Virus record (IMG/VR): IMGVR_UViG_3300035703_000313
Coordinates: 1 to 31,360 of that record
Length of the DNA stretch: 31,360 nucleotides
DNA from: a virus
Strand: one strand, 5' to 3'
Shown: positions 21,510 to 28,594 of the stretch, piece after piece
How positions within the stretch are numbered: the stretch's first letter is position 1
Layout: each line of letters opens with the position of its first letter
The notes under the pieces: generated by a model
The model's database searches: none
What the model was told of the DNA's origin: nothing
The model's input: the letters and a program-made list of their open reading frames with translations, nothing else
Position numbers and translations under genes: made by a program

Positions 21510-22240
21510 CCGAAATGTTTCCTCATTTCTTTATTCATAATTCTATTAAAGTGCCTCGGAAGGCTGACCGCTACCTGAGCCTGTCCGATCTCGAAGTAGC
21601 GATACCGTTTCTTGTACTGAGGTGCATTGGTGAATGCAAGCATCATTATGCGGCTCTTGCCACGACGCTCGGCGATCCCAATCGCCTCACCGGCATCATT
21701 GCGGGCGATGAAGAACTCCCTCGTCTTGCGCTTACCCTTGAAGACTCGCGACGCGGTATCGATGGTCGCTAGATCGCTCAAGGCCTGCGTGTAGCGGGCT
21801 CCAGTGATGTTGCCGCTGTTGTTCTTCTCAAAGGCGCCGCCCATCACCGTGTACTTGCCACTAGGCAGGATGCCGAACTGCTGGAGCCTACGCTCGCTGC
21901 GCTTCAGCGGACGAGAGCCGCCGAACACATGCGGCTTGATGATGTCCTCTGGCGACTTACCGACAGGGAAGCTCTCGAAGTAAATCCCCGCCACTTCGGC
22001 ACCAGGTGCCATAAAGCCGGGCCTTGCCCGACCAGCCGCATACCGCTTGCGCAGCCCACGCTTGACGTACTGTGTCGGTCGGTCGAACGCACTGTCCATC
22101 TCCATGAGCTGCCGCTTGTGCAGATCATCGACGGTATCGTTCAGGCTGAAGATGGTGGTGCGGCGAATCGCGTCAGGCATTGACGCGAACTTCGCCAGCA
22201 CCTCATCGATATTCGGGGTCTCGACCCTAACTGCCAGCAT
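21506..22240 (-). CDS. Putative tail completion protein, minor tail protein Z-like
   Basis: A 244-residue basic protein with the phrase MEMDSAFDRPTQYVKRGLRK near residues 46-66. I associate such FDRPTxxxxxxL/G phrases with gpZ-like and related phage tail-completion proteins. It also has GGSRPLKRSERRLQQFGILP and a strand-rich end (FFIARNDAGEAIGIAERRG; YRYFEIGQAQVAVSLP). If the assignment holds, it would join tail and head. Oddly, it sits in the early operon, separated by a terminator from all other virion genes. It overlaps both neighbours. The family call is tentative. Confidence 0.45.
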   Translation of the reverse strand: MLAVRVETPNIDEVLAKFASMPDAIRRTTIFSLNDTVDDLHKRQLMEMDSAFDRPTQYVKRGLRKRYAAGRARPGFMAPGAEVAGIYFESFPVGKSPEDIIKPHVFGGSRPLKRSERRLQQFGILPSGKYTVMGGAFEKNNSGNITGARYTQALSDLATIDTASRVFKGKRKTREFFIARNDAGEAIGIAERRGKSRIMMLAFTNAPQYKKRYRYFEIGQAQVAVSLPRHFNRIMNKEMRKHFG

Positions 22241-22466
22241 CTTCCTCTACCCCTTCCCACTGACCGCACCACGCATGTGGGCTGACGACAGGATGGAAGA
22301 AGCGGGGGAACCCGCTCTCGGGATCGATGTGAGTAAACTGCGGCGGCTGCTGCTGGCAGAAGCCGTGCTTGCGCGACTTTGCTGCCTTGTAGAAATAGCA
22401 GTTTGCGCAGGCTTCATCCGCAGCCATGTCGTCCTGTTCGCCTATAAGATTTTCGACTAGGGGCAT
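22227..22466 (-). CDS. Cys-rich small protein, possible zinc binder (79 aa)
   Basis: The protein contains CANCYFYKAAKSRKHGFCQQ near the middle and HAWCGQW near the end, giving four cysteines plus histidines in a C-x2-C ... C ... C arrangement. This could bind one zinc ion. The preceding residues (MPLVENLIGEQDDMAADEA) include an alternative start at the second Met. It overlaps the next gene by 14 bases. Similar short Cys-rich proteins are frequent in phage early operons; function unknown. Confidence 0.6.
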   Translation of the reverse strand: MPLVENLIGEQDDMAADEACANCYFYKAAKSRKHGFCQQQPPQFTHIDPESGFPRFFHPVVSPHAWCGQWEGVEEDAGS

Positions 22467-22472
22467 TATAGG

Positions 22473-22706
22473 CTATCCTGCTCTTTCGGTAAACCCGCGC
22501 TCGACCTCGATAAGCTTGGTGAGGTAGTGCTGGCACTTCTCTAGGTCTTCGACACCGTTCTTGTCCTGATAGCGGGCGATGTAGCGAATGACATTTCCGC
22601 GCAGATAAGCCGCGAACTCCAGCGGGGTCATCCACGCTTCCATCGCGTCCCACGGCTGGATCGACCGCTTGCTGTAGTGGTCGCCTCCGACTTGGTAATC
22701 ACGCAT
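22473..22706 (-). CDS. DUF3310-family protein (putative nucleotide kinase-like)
   Basis: This 77-residue protein carries the DUF3310 core: VGGDHYSKRSIQPWDAMEAW, then AAYLRGNVIRYIARYQDKNG, then DLEKCQHYLTKLIE. Members include proteins related to T7 gp1.7, linked to nucleotide metabolism, though in most phages the role is not shown. ATG 22706 is chosen because GAGGAG lies 8 bases upstream, in the end of the previous gene; an in-frame start at 22721 would have no ribosome site. Confidence 0.85.
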   Translation of the reverse strand: MRDYQVGGDHYSKRSIQPWDAMEAWMTPLEFAAYLRGNVIRYIARYQDKNGVEDLEKCQHYLTKLIEVERGFTERAG

Positions 22707-22710
22707 TGCC

Positions 22711-22896
22711 TTACTCCTCAATCGGATCGATCTTGGGCAGCAGTTCCTTCAGGAACCAGTCCCGCACCGCGAACGCAGCGACCATGTACGGGCCATCGTC
22801 CTGCTGGCCTTCAGCGATCTGACGGATGAACTCCTGATTGCCGTGAACGCGGCCCACGGTTTCAGAGATCAGTTTACGAAGCTTGATGTCGTCCAT
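22711..22896 (-). CDS. Hypothetical phage protein (61 aa)
   Basis: An acidic helical protein beginning MDDIKLRKLISETVGRVHGN and ending LLPKIDPIEE. Its stop overlaps the ribosome site of the DUF3310 gene, which suggests coupling. No motif is recognised. Confidence 0.55.
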   Translation of the reverse strand: MDDIKLRKLISETVGRVHGNQEFIRQIAEGQQDDGPYMVAAFAVRDWFLKELLPKIDPIEE

Positions 22897-22907
22897 GTGA
22901 TTAGTCC

Positions 22908-23489
22908 TTATCGATCAAAAAACGGAATATCGGTAAGCTCGTCATCGAGCTTGTCCTTGACCTTGCGGCTGGTGGCGACTTCCACTTGCATCACCTCAGC
23001 GCCAGGGAAGATGTCCTTCGCAGCCGACAGGATCGGGAAGTTCTGGATCACCTCTGCGATCTCGTCGAGGCTCCACACCTGTGCAGCTCGACCGTGACGT
23101 TCGACCTGGGTCATGTCGGCCTTGTCTCGCACCAAGATCACCAGTGTGCCATCCTTGAGTTCGAACTCCCACTGACCAGCCGGTAGCGGCCCCCTGCCCG
23201 ATTCTGTGGCGATCTGCTCTAGCTTATCGTAAGCCCGCAGCATGGCCTCGCCCTGCACCCGCATCCGTTCGAGGTCGCGGGGAAGCGGGGAGCCGGTGCA
23301 TTCGAACGCAGCGAGGTCCCACGACGCCTTCTGGCGCTTGAACTTCTCCATCCATTCGAGCGGGACGAGATAGGGGAGCCGGTTGTGGCCCCAGCGCCGG
23401 TTCACTTCCTTAGCCCGGGTATCGACCAGTGTGATCATGTCAGCGGCCTGCGTGAGCAACTGATTGCGGGTTGGCGGGGGCGCACCCAT
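22908..23489 (-). CDS. Hypothetical phage protein (193 aa)
   Basis: A soluble protein with a helical N-terminal half (NQLLTQAADMITLVDTRAKE; LERMRVQGEAMLRAYDKLEQ). The second half is strand-rich (AGQWEFELKDGTLVILVRDK), then WSLDEIAEVIQNFPIL and a charged C-terminus ending DIPFFDR. The acidic-aromatic end resembles tips that dock on replication proteins, but this is only a resemblance. It starts at ATG 23489, sharing a base with the previous stop. It lies in the replication operon downstream of the origin. I do not recognise the family. Confidence 0.6.
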   Translation of the reverse strand: MGAPPPTRNQLLTQAADMITLVDTRAKEVNRRWGHNRLPYLVPLEWMEKFKRQKASWDLAAFECTGSPLPRDLERMRVQGEAMLRAYDKLEQIATESGRGPLPAGQWEFELKDGTLVILVRDKADMTQVERHGRAAQVWSLDEIAEVIQNFPILSAAKDIFPGAEVMQVEVATSRKVKDKLDDELTDIPFFDR

Positions 23490-23644
23490 TAGTAGCCGAT
23501 CCTGAGTTCGTCGGCCTGTGCTTGGTCGATCACGCCATCGCGCAACGCGAGTGTGATGAACTCGTTCCGCATGATGGGATCGGTTTGCTTACGGATGATG
23601 TCAACGAGAATGCCATCGATCAGACGGCCAATGCGATTTGCCAT
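23489..23644 (-). CDS. Hypothetical small phage protein (51 aa)
   Basis: The frame MANRIGRLIDGILVDIIRK... to ...AQADELRIGY starts at ATG 23644 behind AGGAG at good spacing and ends at a TAATG junction with the next gene. It is helical and mildly amphipathic. It is the first gene after the iteron region, so its transcription either reads through the origin or starts within it. Function unknown. Confidence 0.6.
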   Translation of the reverse strand: MANRIGRLIDGILVDIIRKQTDPIMRNEFITLALRDGVIDQAQADELRIGY

Positions 23645-23733
23645 ATCGGCTTACTCCTATTTGCTAGATCGATTCACTATTCGGTTTGCAGGGCTATCAT
23701 CCAATCGACCGCGCCACAACCCCGACGGGTGGG

Positions 23734-23767
23734 GTGGGCCCCCAGCCCACACCCCCTTTAGGGGGTG
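23734..23767. repeat. Two touching GC-rich hairpins beside the iterons
   Basis: GTGGGC and GCCCAC (23734-23750, loop CCCCA) and CACCCCC with GGGGGTG (23750-23767, loop TTTA) form adjacent stems that share one base. No T tract follows on either strand. In plasmids of the RSF1010 type, stem-loops near the iterons are primase start sites; a similar role is possible here. Confidence 0.5.
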
Positions 23768-23775
23768 GGAGTTAC

Positions 23776-23904
23776 ACCTCCGCAGACCTCCGCAAGTGTT
23801 TTCAATGGTTTGGAGGCGGACCTCCGCACCTCCGCAAGACACTTCCGCAACGGTAAAACAATGACTTATTGGCAGACCTCCGCAGATTTTTGCCGACCTC
23901 CGCA
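23776..23904. repeat. Iteron array, seven copies of ACCTCCGCA
   Basis: ACCTCCGCA occurs at 23776, 23786, 23820, 23828, 23876 and 23896, with a one-mismatch copy ACTTCCGCA at 23841. The spacing is irregular (8-35 bases), all copies are in the same orientation, and the wider consensus is about RMCCTCCGCAAR. Read on the minus strand the unit is TGCGGAGGT. The array lies in a 277-bp gene-free gap directly downstream of the primase-helicase gene. I infer initiator or helicase-loading sites of a replication origin. A regulatory role in the leftward transcript is the alternative. Confidence 0.7.
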
Positions 23905-23910
23905 AAGGAT

Positions 23911-23919
23911 TTATCCACA
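23911..23919. promoter_or_regulatory. Consensus DnaA box TTATCCACA
   Basis: The nine bases are an exact copy of the high-affinity DnaA box, seven bases beyond the last iteron and three bases from the stop of the primase-helicase gene. With the iterons it makes a host-DnaA-assisted origin likely. Confidence 0.65.
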
Positions 23920-23921
23920 GA

Positions 23922-25949
23922 TTAATTTGGCAACTCCAGTATACGAAGCCCTTTGACCTTGTTCCGGTGGTCGCACAGATCGACCTCCAGCATCTTGTTT
24001 TCGAGCCACGCGATCAGGAATTGCTCCATCGTTTTGGACCTGCATCCGACCGCCTTCGCCAGCACGCTGGGCGCGTACCGGCCAATGCTGCGAGTCTGGA
24101 TCGCCATCGACAGCGGCTTGCGCTCGCCCCACGCATCCGCGATCAGGCCGAAGGCTTTGATGATCTGTTCACGGCTCAGGGTCTCGCTTCCCTCGGACTG
24201 AACAGCGCCCTCCTTCAGGATCGGCACCAGAGTCGTCTGCTCTTCTTCCAGACCAGTCGCCCAGCGCATTGTCTCCATCTCCATGTAGATGGGTTCCGCC
24301 TCTTCAGCGTCCTTTTGCTTCTCGGTCTTCAGGACCACGATCTTCTCGGTCTTGCTGACGCGGATCGACGCATCACACGCCCCCAGCAGGACCGTGCTGC
24401 CACGCATCCCCTTATCCTTGTCCTTGCCGCTGTGGTGGACGCCCAGAACCGACGCCCCAGCATATCTGCGGATCGCGTCGCAGGCCTTGACGAATTGCCC
24501 CATCGCTTCCTGACCGTTTTCGTCGGCACCAGACAGCGCACGGCTGACGGTATCGATCACGATCAGGCCTATGTGGAAGCCTGCGCGCTGGACTGCGGTA
24601 TCAATCGTCCGAAGGAGCTTGTTGCGCTGGACCTCGTCCAGAATCTCGACCGCTACTGGCAGCAACAGGAATGGCGCTTCCACGCCCTCCATGTCGTGCT
24701 TCATCCTCCAGCCCTTAATGCGCTTGCCGAGACCTCTGACGCCTTCTCCTGCAATGTACAGCACGCCCGTCGGCCTGACGGCCCTTCCGTGCCATTCCAT
24801 GCCGTGCGCGAGCCTGAGCCCCATGTCGAGCGAGATGAAGCTCTTCCCCGCGCCTGGGTCGCCGTACACAATCGTCAACCCATCCTCGACCAGCATCTCA
24901 TGGATCAGCCAGGTCGGCGGCGGCATGGCCGCGATCTGATCGATGTCGAAGAGGTCGAAGACTTCCTCGGGATTGATCATCTCGGATGCGACGGGCTCTG
25001 GCGCTGCGTACTTCCTGCGTGCCCCAAGAAGGGCAACCTGCATCTCCCTGCGTGTCTCCTCGACTGTGTAACCAGCCAAGGTGATCTCATGGGCCAGCGC
25101 GAGAATCTCGGTGTCGGTACGGCCATTAGTCGCCAAACTGGCGACCAGCCGGATCATGTGATTGTGCCACTGATCACCGGCCTGGCAGGCAGCGATCATG
25201 GTGTTCACATCATTCGGACGCTGCACCATAGCCTGAAGGTTATTCCGTAATTCGGTGGGTTGAATTACGGAATCCACCTGCGCTGGCGGCATGGGCTGGG
25301 CCGGATACGCGCGGGCAAAGACCTCAGGCGCAACCGGACTGCGCTCGTCGGGGAAGTCCGTGCGGAAGCTGGTGACCTCGATGGCATAGCCCCGCTGCAT
25401 CTTCTTCTGGGCCGGATAGGCGACCGTCCCTGCCATCCGCATGACACGGCTAGGGTTGATCACACTGTCGCCATCCAGCCTGTCGGCCACGCCCCGCTGC
25501 CGCATCGTCCACTCGTCCAGATTGCGAACAGGCTCTTCCAGTTCCCAATAGAGGTGGGCGCGGCGGGTGGGGATCGTGCCGGTGGTGACCGTCATCGTCG
25601 GCGGGCAATCCACCATCTTGCTGCCCGCTGCGGCGAGAGCATCTGACCTGTCGAGATCGGCGAACTGCCAGAACGCGATTTCCACATCCGTGTCGGACGG
25701 GAAGCCCTTGGTCTGCGGCTTACGCGGGTTGACCCCAACATAGACGTTGTGACCATCCGCATTCATGGTGGCCGCGAACTGGGCGGCTTCCTCGACCTGC
25801 TTCGGGTTGTTGCCGAAGAGCGCGGTGTTGTTGAGCTTCGTCTCTTTGCCGTAGCGGATTTCGATCAGGCCCTGCGGATACTCTTCGCGTGCCTTTCCAA
25901 AGAGATGCTCAAGGAAGTTATGAATTATCGTAATGTCAGGACTAATCAT
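23922..25949 (-). CDS. Replication protein: AEP-type primase fused to RepA-like hexameric helicase
   Basis: This 675-residue protein has two enzymatic parts. Residues about 30-215 resemble the RepB/AEP primase fold, with an acidic motif FADLD (Asp 98, Asp 100), a basic-His motif RRAHLYW (His 132) and PSRVMRMAGTVAYP (166-179). Residues about 330-560 are a RecA-fold RepA/AAA_25 helicase with Walker A GDPGAGKS (363-370), Walker B LIVID (462-466), the LGVHHSGKDKDKG motif and RGS. A C-terminal winged-helix-like region follows. It should unwind and prime at the origin beside its 3' end. It begins at ATG 25949 after a GGTGGG-type site. Confidence 0.85.
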   Translation of the reverse strand: MISPDITIIHNFLEHLFGKAREEYPQGLIEIRYGKETKLNNTALFGNNPKQVEEAAQFAATMNADGHNVYVGVNPRKPQTKGFPSDTDVEIAFWQFADLDRSDALAAAGSKMVDCPPTMTVTTGTIPTRRAHLYWELEEPVRNLDEWTMRQRGVADRLDGDSVINPSRVMRMAGTVAYPAQKKMQRGYAIEVTSFRTDFPDERSPVAPEVFARAYPAQPMPPAQVDSVIQPTELRNNLQAMVQRPNDVNTMIAACQAGDQWHNHMIRLVASLATNGRTDTEILALAHEITLAGYTVEETRREMQVALLGARRKYAAPEPVASEMINPEEVFDLFDIDQIAAMPPPTWLIHEMLVEDGLTIVYGDPGAGKSFISLDMGLRLAHGMEWHGRAVRPTGVLYIAGEGVRGLGKRIKGWRMKHDMEGVEAPFLLLPVAVEILDEVQRNKLLRTIDTAVQRAGFHIGLIVIDTVSRALSGADENGQEAMGQFVKACDAIRRYAGASVLGVHHSGKDKDKGMRGSTVLLGACDASIRVSKTEKIVVLKTEKQKDAEEAEPIYMEMETMRWATGLEEEQTTLVPILKEGAVQSEGSETLSREQIIKAFGLIADAWGERKPLSMAIQTRSIGRYAPSVLAKAVGCRSKTMEQFLIAWLENKMLEVDLCDHRNKVKGLRILELPN

Positions 25950-25966
25950 AGGATTCCCACCTTGGG

Positions 25967-26000
25967 AAAAAGGGGCAGAGCGAAACGATCACTCTGCCCC
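25967..26000 (-). terminator. Rho-independent terminator between SSB-like and primase-helicase genes
   Basis: On the minus strand GGGGCAGAG (26000-25992) pairs with CTCTGCCCC (25980-25972) around an 11-nt loop, followed by TTTTT. It stands only 18 bases before the primase-helicase start, so expression of that gene needs read-through, antitermination or a local promoter. Confidence 0.8.
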
Positions 26001-26008
26001 GAGGTAAC

Positions 26009-26617
26009 TTAGAACTCAACTCCGCTCGGCGCGGTCGGGGGCGGCGTGTGAGCCGCTGGCGTATAGCTGGGTGCCGGAGCGGCGACCACAGGAGCAGCGG
26101 CAACAGCCGGAGCGACCAATTGAGCGGGGCGATCAGCCCACGCCACGATCTGAAGATCAGGACGGTAGGACGTTCCGTGCTTACCGGTGATCGGGCTGAC
26201 ACCCACGGACTTAACAACCGGAAGCTTACCAGCATTGGCACCCTTGTGGGCTTCCCACTGATCGTAGAGCGTGTTCATGGCCTCGATCACGACCCCAGCC
26301 GTGCTGCTGAACTCACGCAGACCGTTGAGGTTCTTGTCGCTGTAGAGGTTAAGCTGGAAGCCACGCTTGTAGCCCTCGCCCGGATTGGCGCTCATCTGGG
26401 TCAGGGACGGGTCCATGACCTTCGAGGGAGCTTGACCAGCAGCGAACAGGAACCAGCCGGTCTGGAGGTTCTCCATGTCGAAGATAGCGGTGAAGTCGGT
26501 GACTTCATACTCATCCCCGCCGCCGTCCGGCTTGGTGTAGAAGCGGCCAGCCTTGGCGTTATACTTGACGTAGGTGACGAAATCACCGCCACCGCCAGGT
26601 GCAGACATAAAGCCCAT
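26009..26617 (-). CDS. Putative single-stranded DNA-binding protein
   Basis: A 202-residue protein with a strand-rich N-terminal domain (FVTYVKYNAKAGRFYTK; YEVTDFTAIFDMENLQTGWF). A long disordered Ala/Pro-rich tail follows, ending SGVEF. This plan, an OB-like core followed by a flexible tail with an acidic-aromatic tip, is that of SSB proteins, and the neighbours are nuclease, resolvase and replicase. The fold itself is not certain from sequence. ATG 26617 is chosen because AAGGAG lies at proper distance; an ATG at 26623 is too close. The C-terminal stop is followed at once by a terminator. Confidence 0.55.
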   Translation of the reverse strand: MGFMSAPGGGGDFVTYVKYNAKAGRFYTKPDGGGDEYEVTDFTAIFDMENLQTGWFLFAAGQAPSKVMDPSLTQMSANPGEGYKRGFQLNLYSDKNLNGLREFSSTAGVVIEAMNTLYDQWEAHKGANAGKLPVVKSVGVSPITGKHGTSYRPDLQIVAWADRPAQLVAPAVAAAPVVAAPAPSYTPAAHTPPPTAPSGVEF

Positions 26618-26679
26618 AATCATTACTCCTTACTCATTACTCGTTCGCCGCTGAGAGCCAGCGGCCAGCCTACTTGGGA

Positions 26680-27453
26680 TTAGCCCCAAATCTCTTGTGC
26701 CACAGCCCGTGCGCTGGGCTCGTTCCAATAGAAACTCGACATATCAGGTGCCAGCGACCGCGTCAGGCGCTCGGCATCATCAGACAGACTCAGGAAGTTC
26801 TCGATGGACTGTGCCGCCCGAACGAAGCTGGCGAGGTGCTTGTCGGCATCCTCCAGCACATACACCGCGATCTTCTTGTTCGACAGATAGGCGAACCGCA
26901 TCTGCTGGTTGCTGCCGTGACGCAGGTAGAGCGCGCCCTGACGGGCATGAGCCTCGCTGATCTCGGACGGGACACGGCTGGTGGTCTTGAGGTCGAGGAT
27001 GATGCCGTGCTGCGGCCACCAGAAGTCGAGGAAGCCCAGAACCGGAACAGCGACACCAGGGATGTCAAGCTCCAGCCGGTGCTGCCTGTAGACGCCCTTC
27101 TCTGGGTCTGGGATCGACGGCACGCCATACTGCCGCAGTTCTGCCAGCCCAACCTCGACACTGCCTGCGATGGTCGCCCGTTCCTTGTCGATGTTCGGAT
27201 GGGCGCTTAGACGGGTGTTGCGGACGAAGCTCTCGTCGGCGATCTTCTGGCACTCTTCGACCGGCATTTGCGGATCGAACAACCCTGCCTCGATGCCCGC
27301 CTCGATAGCCGTACCACGGTGAGCCGCAGGGCCGACCGGAGTGCGCTTCTTCATCAGATAGGACGCACACCACATGGCGGGCTGTGCGATGAACAGGTTG
27401 ACGGATGATGCGGACAGATGCCCGATGCCGTGTTTCTCAAACGCGTTTGTCAT
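26680..27453 (-). CDS. PD-(D/E)XK nuclease, RecB/Cas4-like
   Basis: This 257-residue protein has the RecB-family nuclease pattern: RGTAIEAGIEAGL (motif with a general acidic helix), GFLDFWWP (the GxxD metal ligand), ILDLKTTSR (the D-x-K catalytic pair) and a QGALYLRHG helix. The N-terminal LSASSVNLFIAQPAMW resembles the start of single-domain AddB/Cas4-like phage exonucleases. It probably acts as the 5'-3' exonuclease of a recombination module with the SSB-like protein and RusA. It overlaps RusA by 17 bases. Confidence 0.85.
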   Translation of the reverse strand: MTNAFEKHGIGHLSASSVNLFIAQPAMWCASYLMKKRTPVGPAAHRGTAIEAGIEAGLFDPQMPVEECQKIADESFVRNTRLSAHPNIDKERATIAGSVEVGLAELRQYGVPSIPDPEKGVYRQHRLELDIPGVAVPVLGFLDFWWPQHGIILDLKTTSRVPSEISEAHARQGALYLRHGSNQQMRFAYLSNKKIAVYVLEDADKHLASFVRAAQSIENFLSLSDDAERLTRSLAPDMSSFYWNEPSARAVAQEIWG

Positions 27454-27868
27454 TGGCTGTTAGCTCCTCAATCATAACTTCTACTCTGGCGGTCTCGGCA
27501 TATCTCTTCGTGATCTTGGCGAAAGCGACTTGGCTGTCGTCCTTGAACGCGACCTCGTTAAGGGCATCGCCGACTGCCTTCAGGATATTGTCCCCATCCG
27601 GCTTGCCGGTGTGCCATACGGTGCCTGTCAGGGCCGCTTCCCGCTTGGCCTTTGACCATGACTTCGGGATCGGGAAGAACGCATTGACCAACATGTAGAC
27701 CGGCCCCTCGATCAGCGGGCGACCATTCATGGCCTGGTGCCCCGCCATCGCAACCAGACCTTCGTAGGCGACGGTCTTGGCTGGCGTGTATGCCCTGCCG
27801 TTCCCGAAGCGTGCGCGGCCTTTTCCTTGCGGCAGGCCTGGCACCACGAAAATCAATGCGTCTTTCAT
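27437..27868 (-). CDS. rusA: RusA-family Holliday junction resolvase
   Basis: The 143-residue protein contains the RusA hallmark KPDGDNILKAVGDALNEVAF followed by KDDSQV. These acidic residues coordinate the catalytic metal. The N-terminal PGLPQGKGRARFGNG and the helix SWSKAKREAAL agree with the family. It resolves four-way junctions before packaging. ATG 27868 lies 1 base after the preceding stop; its own end overlaps the nuclease gene. Confidence 0.92.
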   Translation of the reverse strand: MKDALIFVVPGLPQGKGRARFGNGRAYTPAKTVAYEGLVAMAGHQAMNGRPLIEGPVYMLVNAFFPIPKSWSKAKREAALTGTVWHTGKPDGDNILKAVGDALNEVAFKDDSQVAFAKITKRYAETARVEVMIEELTANDKRV

Positions 27869-27869
27869 T

Positions 27870-28277
27870 CTACCCCCATAGGCCAGTGCGGATCATCTCG
27901 TCCTTCCGATCAGGACGACGCTGAAGCTTGATCGCCTTCATAATCGCTACAACCTTCTGGCGGCTGCACTTGAGTTCCGCAGCGATCTGATGGGCCTCAA
28001 GCCCCCGTTCCATCATCTCGCGGATGCGCTCGTTTGATGGACGCTTCTCGGGGCGATTACCCCTCATCGACGCGTAGTCTGGGGCCGACTTGTTGGTGAA
28101 GTCAGGTGGAAGGCGAATGGGCTCCTCACGGGTGCCAGGGTTGCGTCCCTGGCGTGCCCAGAGGATCGCATCAAGCAGCATCTTGCTGCCGTTTTCCATG
28201 TGTTGACGATTAAGACGGTCAGACTCGCAGATCGAGTCATAGAAGTTACGCTTCATCTGAACCTTTTCGATGATCAT
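27870..28277 (-). CDS. Putative DNA-binding protein with helix-turn-helix (135 aa)
   Basis: The C-terminal half reads SNERIREMMERGLEAHQIAAELKCSRQKVVAIMKAIKLQRR. This is a helix-turn-helix of the type in which QIAAELKCS is the supporting helix and RQKVVAIMKAI the recognition helix. The N-terminal half (DRLNRQHMENGSKMLLDAILWA) is helical and polar. ATG 28277 has AGGA 8 bases upstream; a second ATG at 28256 with AAAAGG is also possible. It follows a large hairpin in the leader. It could regulate early genes or bind the origin; neither can be shown. Confidence 0.65.
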   Translation of the reverse strand: MIIEKVQMKRNFYDSICESDRLNRQHMENGSKMLLDAILWARQGRNPGTREEPIRLPPDFTNKSAPDYASMRGNRPEKRPSNERIREMMERGLEAHQIAAELKCSRQKVVAIMKAIKLQRRPDRKDEMIRTGLWG

Positions 28278-28302
28278 TAAACTTATCCTATTTTGAGTTG
28301 GT

Positions 28303-28339
28303 GGGGCGCGGCATAGAGAGGAGGGCTATACCGCGCCCC
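28303..28339 (-). promoter_or_regulatory. Long GC-rich hairpin between the regulator and the next early gene
   Basis: In the minus-strand RNA a 14-bp stem (GGGGCGCGGTATAG with CTATGCCGCGCCCC, one G-U) closes the loop CCCUCCUCU. No T tract follows, so it is not a classic terminator. The loop is complementary to a Shine-Dalgarno sequence. It could act as an antitermination or attenuation element, or as an mRNA processing or stability signal. Confidence 0.6.
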
Positions 28340-28362
28340 TGCGCACAAGTCAGATCGGGAGG

Positions 28363-28569
28363 TTATCCGACCGTGCTGCAATCTTGTTCGTATTCGGCCA
28401 TGAACCTGCGGATTTTGTCGTAGGTGTCAAGTGTCGGTCTGCGCCCCCTGACGAACTTGAACCAGAACGAAGGATCGCCAGTGGCGTCCTTGCTGAACTT
28501 GCTGCCGCTGATCGAGTGCCTTTTGCAGAACTCCACGATGTCGGCTTCCAGTTGCTTTGCTGTATCCAT
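28363..28569 (-). CDS. Small HTH regulator (Cro/repressor-like, 68 aa)
   Basis: A 68-residue protein whose residues 20-57 (ISGSKFSKDATGDPSFWFKF, then VRGRRPTLDTYDKIRRFM) follow the pattern of small alphaproteobacterial phage repressors. One helix is followed by a GDPSF turn, a recognition helix and an RRPTLDTYDKI helix. It is the first gene of the leftward early operon and is divergent from the plus-strand operon, with a palindrome in between, the classic layout of a Cro-like switch protein. No peptidase or dimerisation domain like that of CI is present. Confidence 0.72.
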   Translation of the reverse strand: MDTAKQLEADIVEFCKRHSISGSKFSKDATGDPSFWFKFVRGRRPTLDTYDKIRRFMAEYEQDCSTVG

Positions 28570-28594
28570 GCCCCCTACCTAATCCCGCCATCCA

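Noticed and set aside
23776-23904. CRISPR array
   Set aside because: Repeats are only nine bases, spacing is 8-35 bases and irregular, and no cas genes are present; iterons fit better.
23657-23905. Minus-strand 82-codon frame over the iterons
   Set aside because: The repeats give only CGGL/CGGAEV-like sequence by chance, there is no good start context, and the repeat spacing is not a multiple of three throughout.
23967-25250. 427-codon plus-strand frame opposite the primase-helicase
   Set aside because: No family features, and the opposite strand carries Walker motifs and primase motifs.
26680-27453. Cas4 of a CRISPR system
   Set aside because: The protein has the RecB-like nuclease core but lies in a phage recombination block with RusA and an SSB-like protein. 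No clustered Cys ligands of Cas4 are seen and no array is present.
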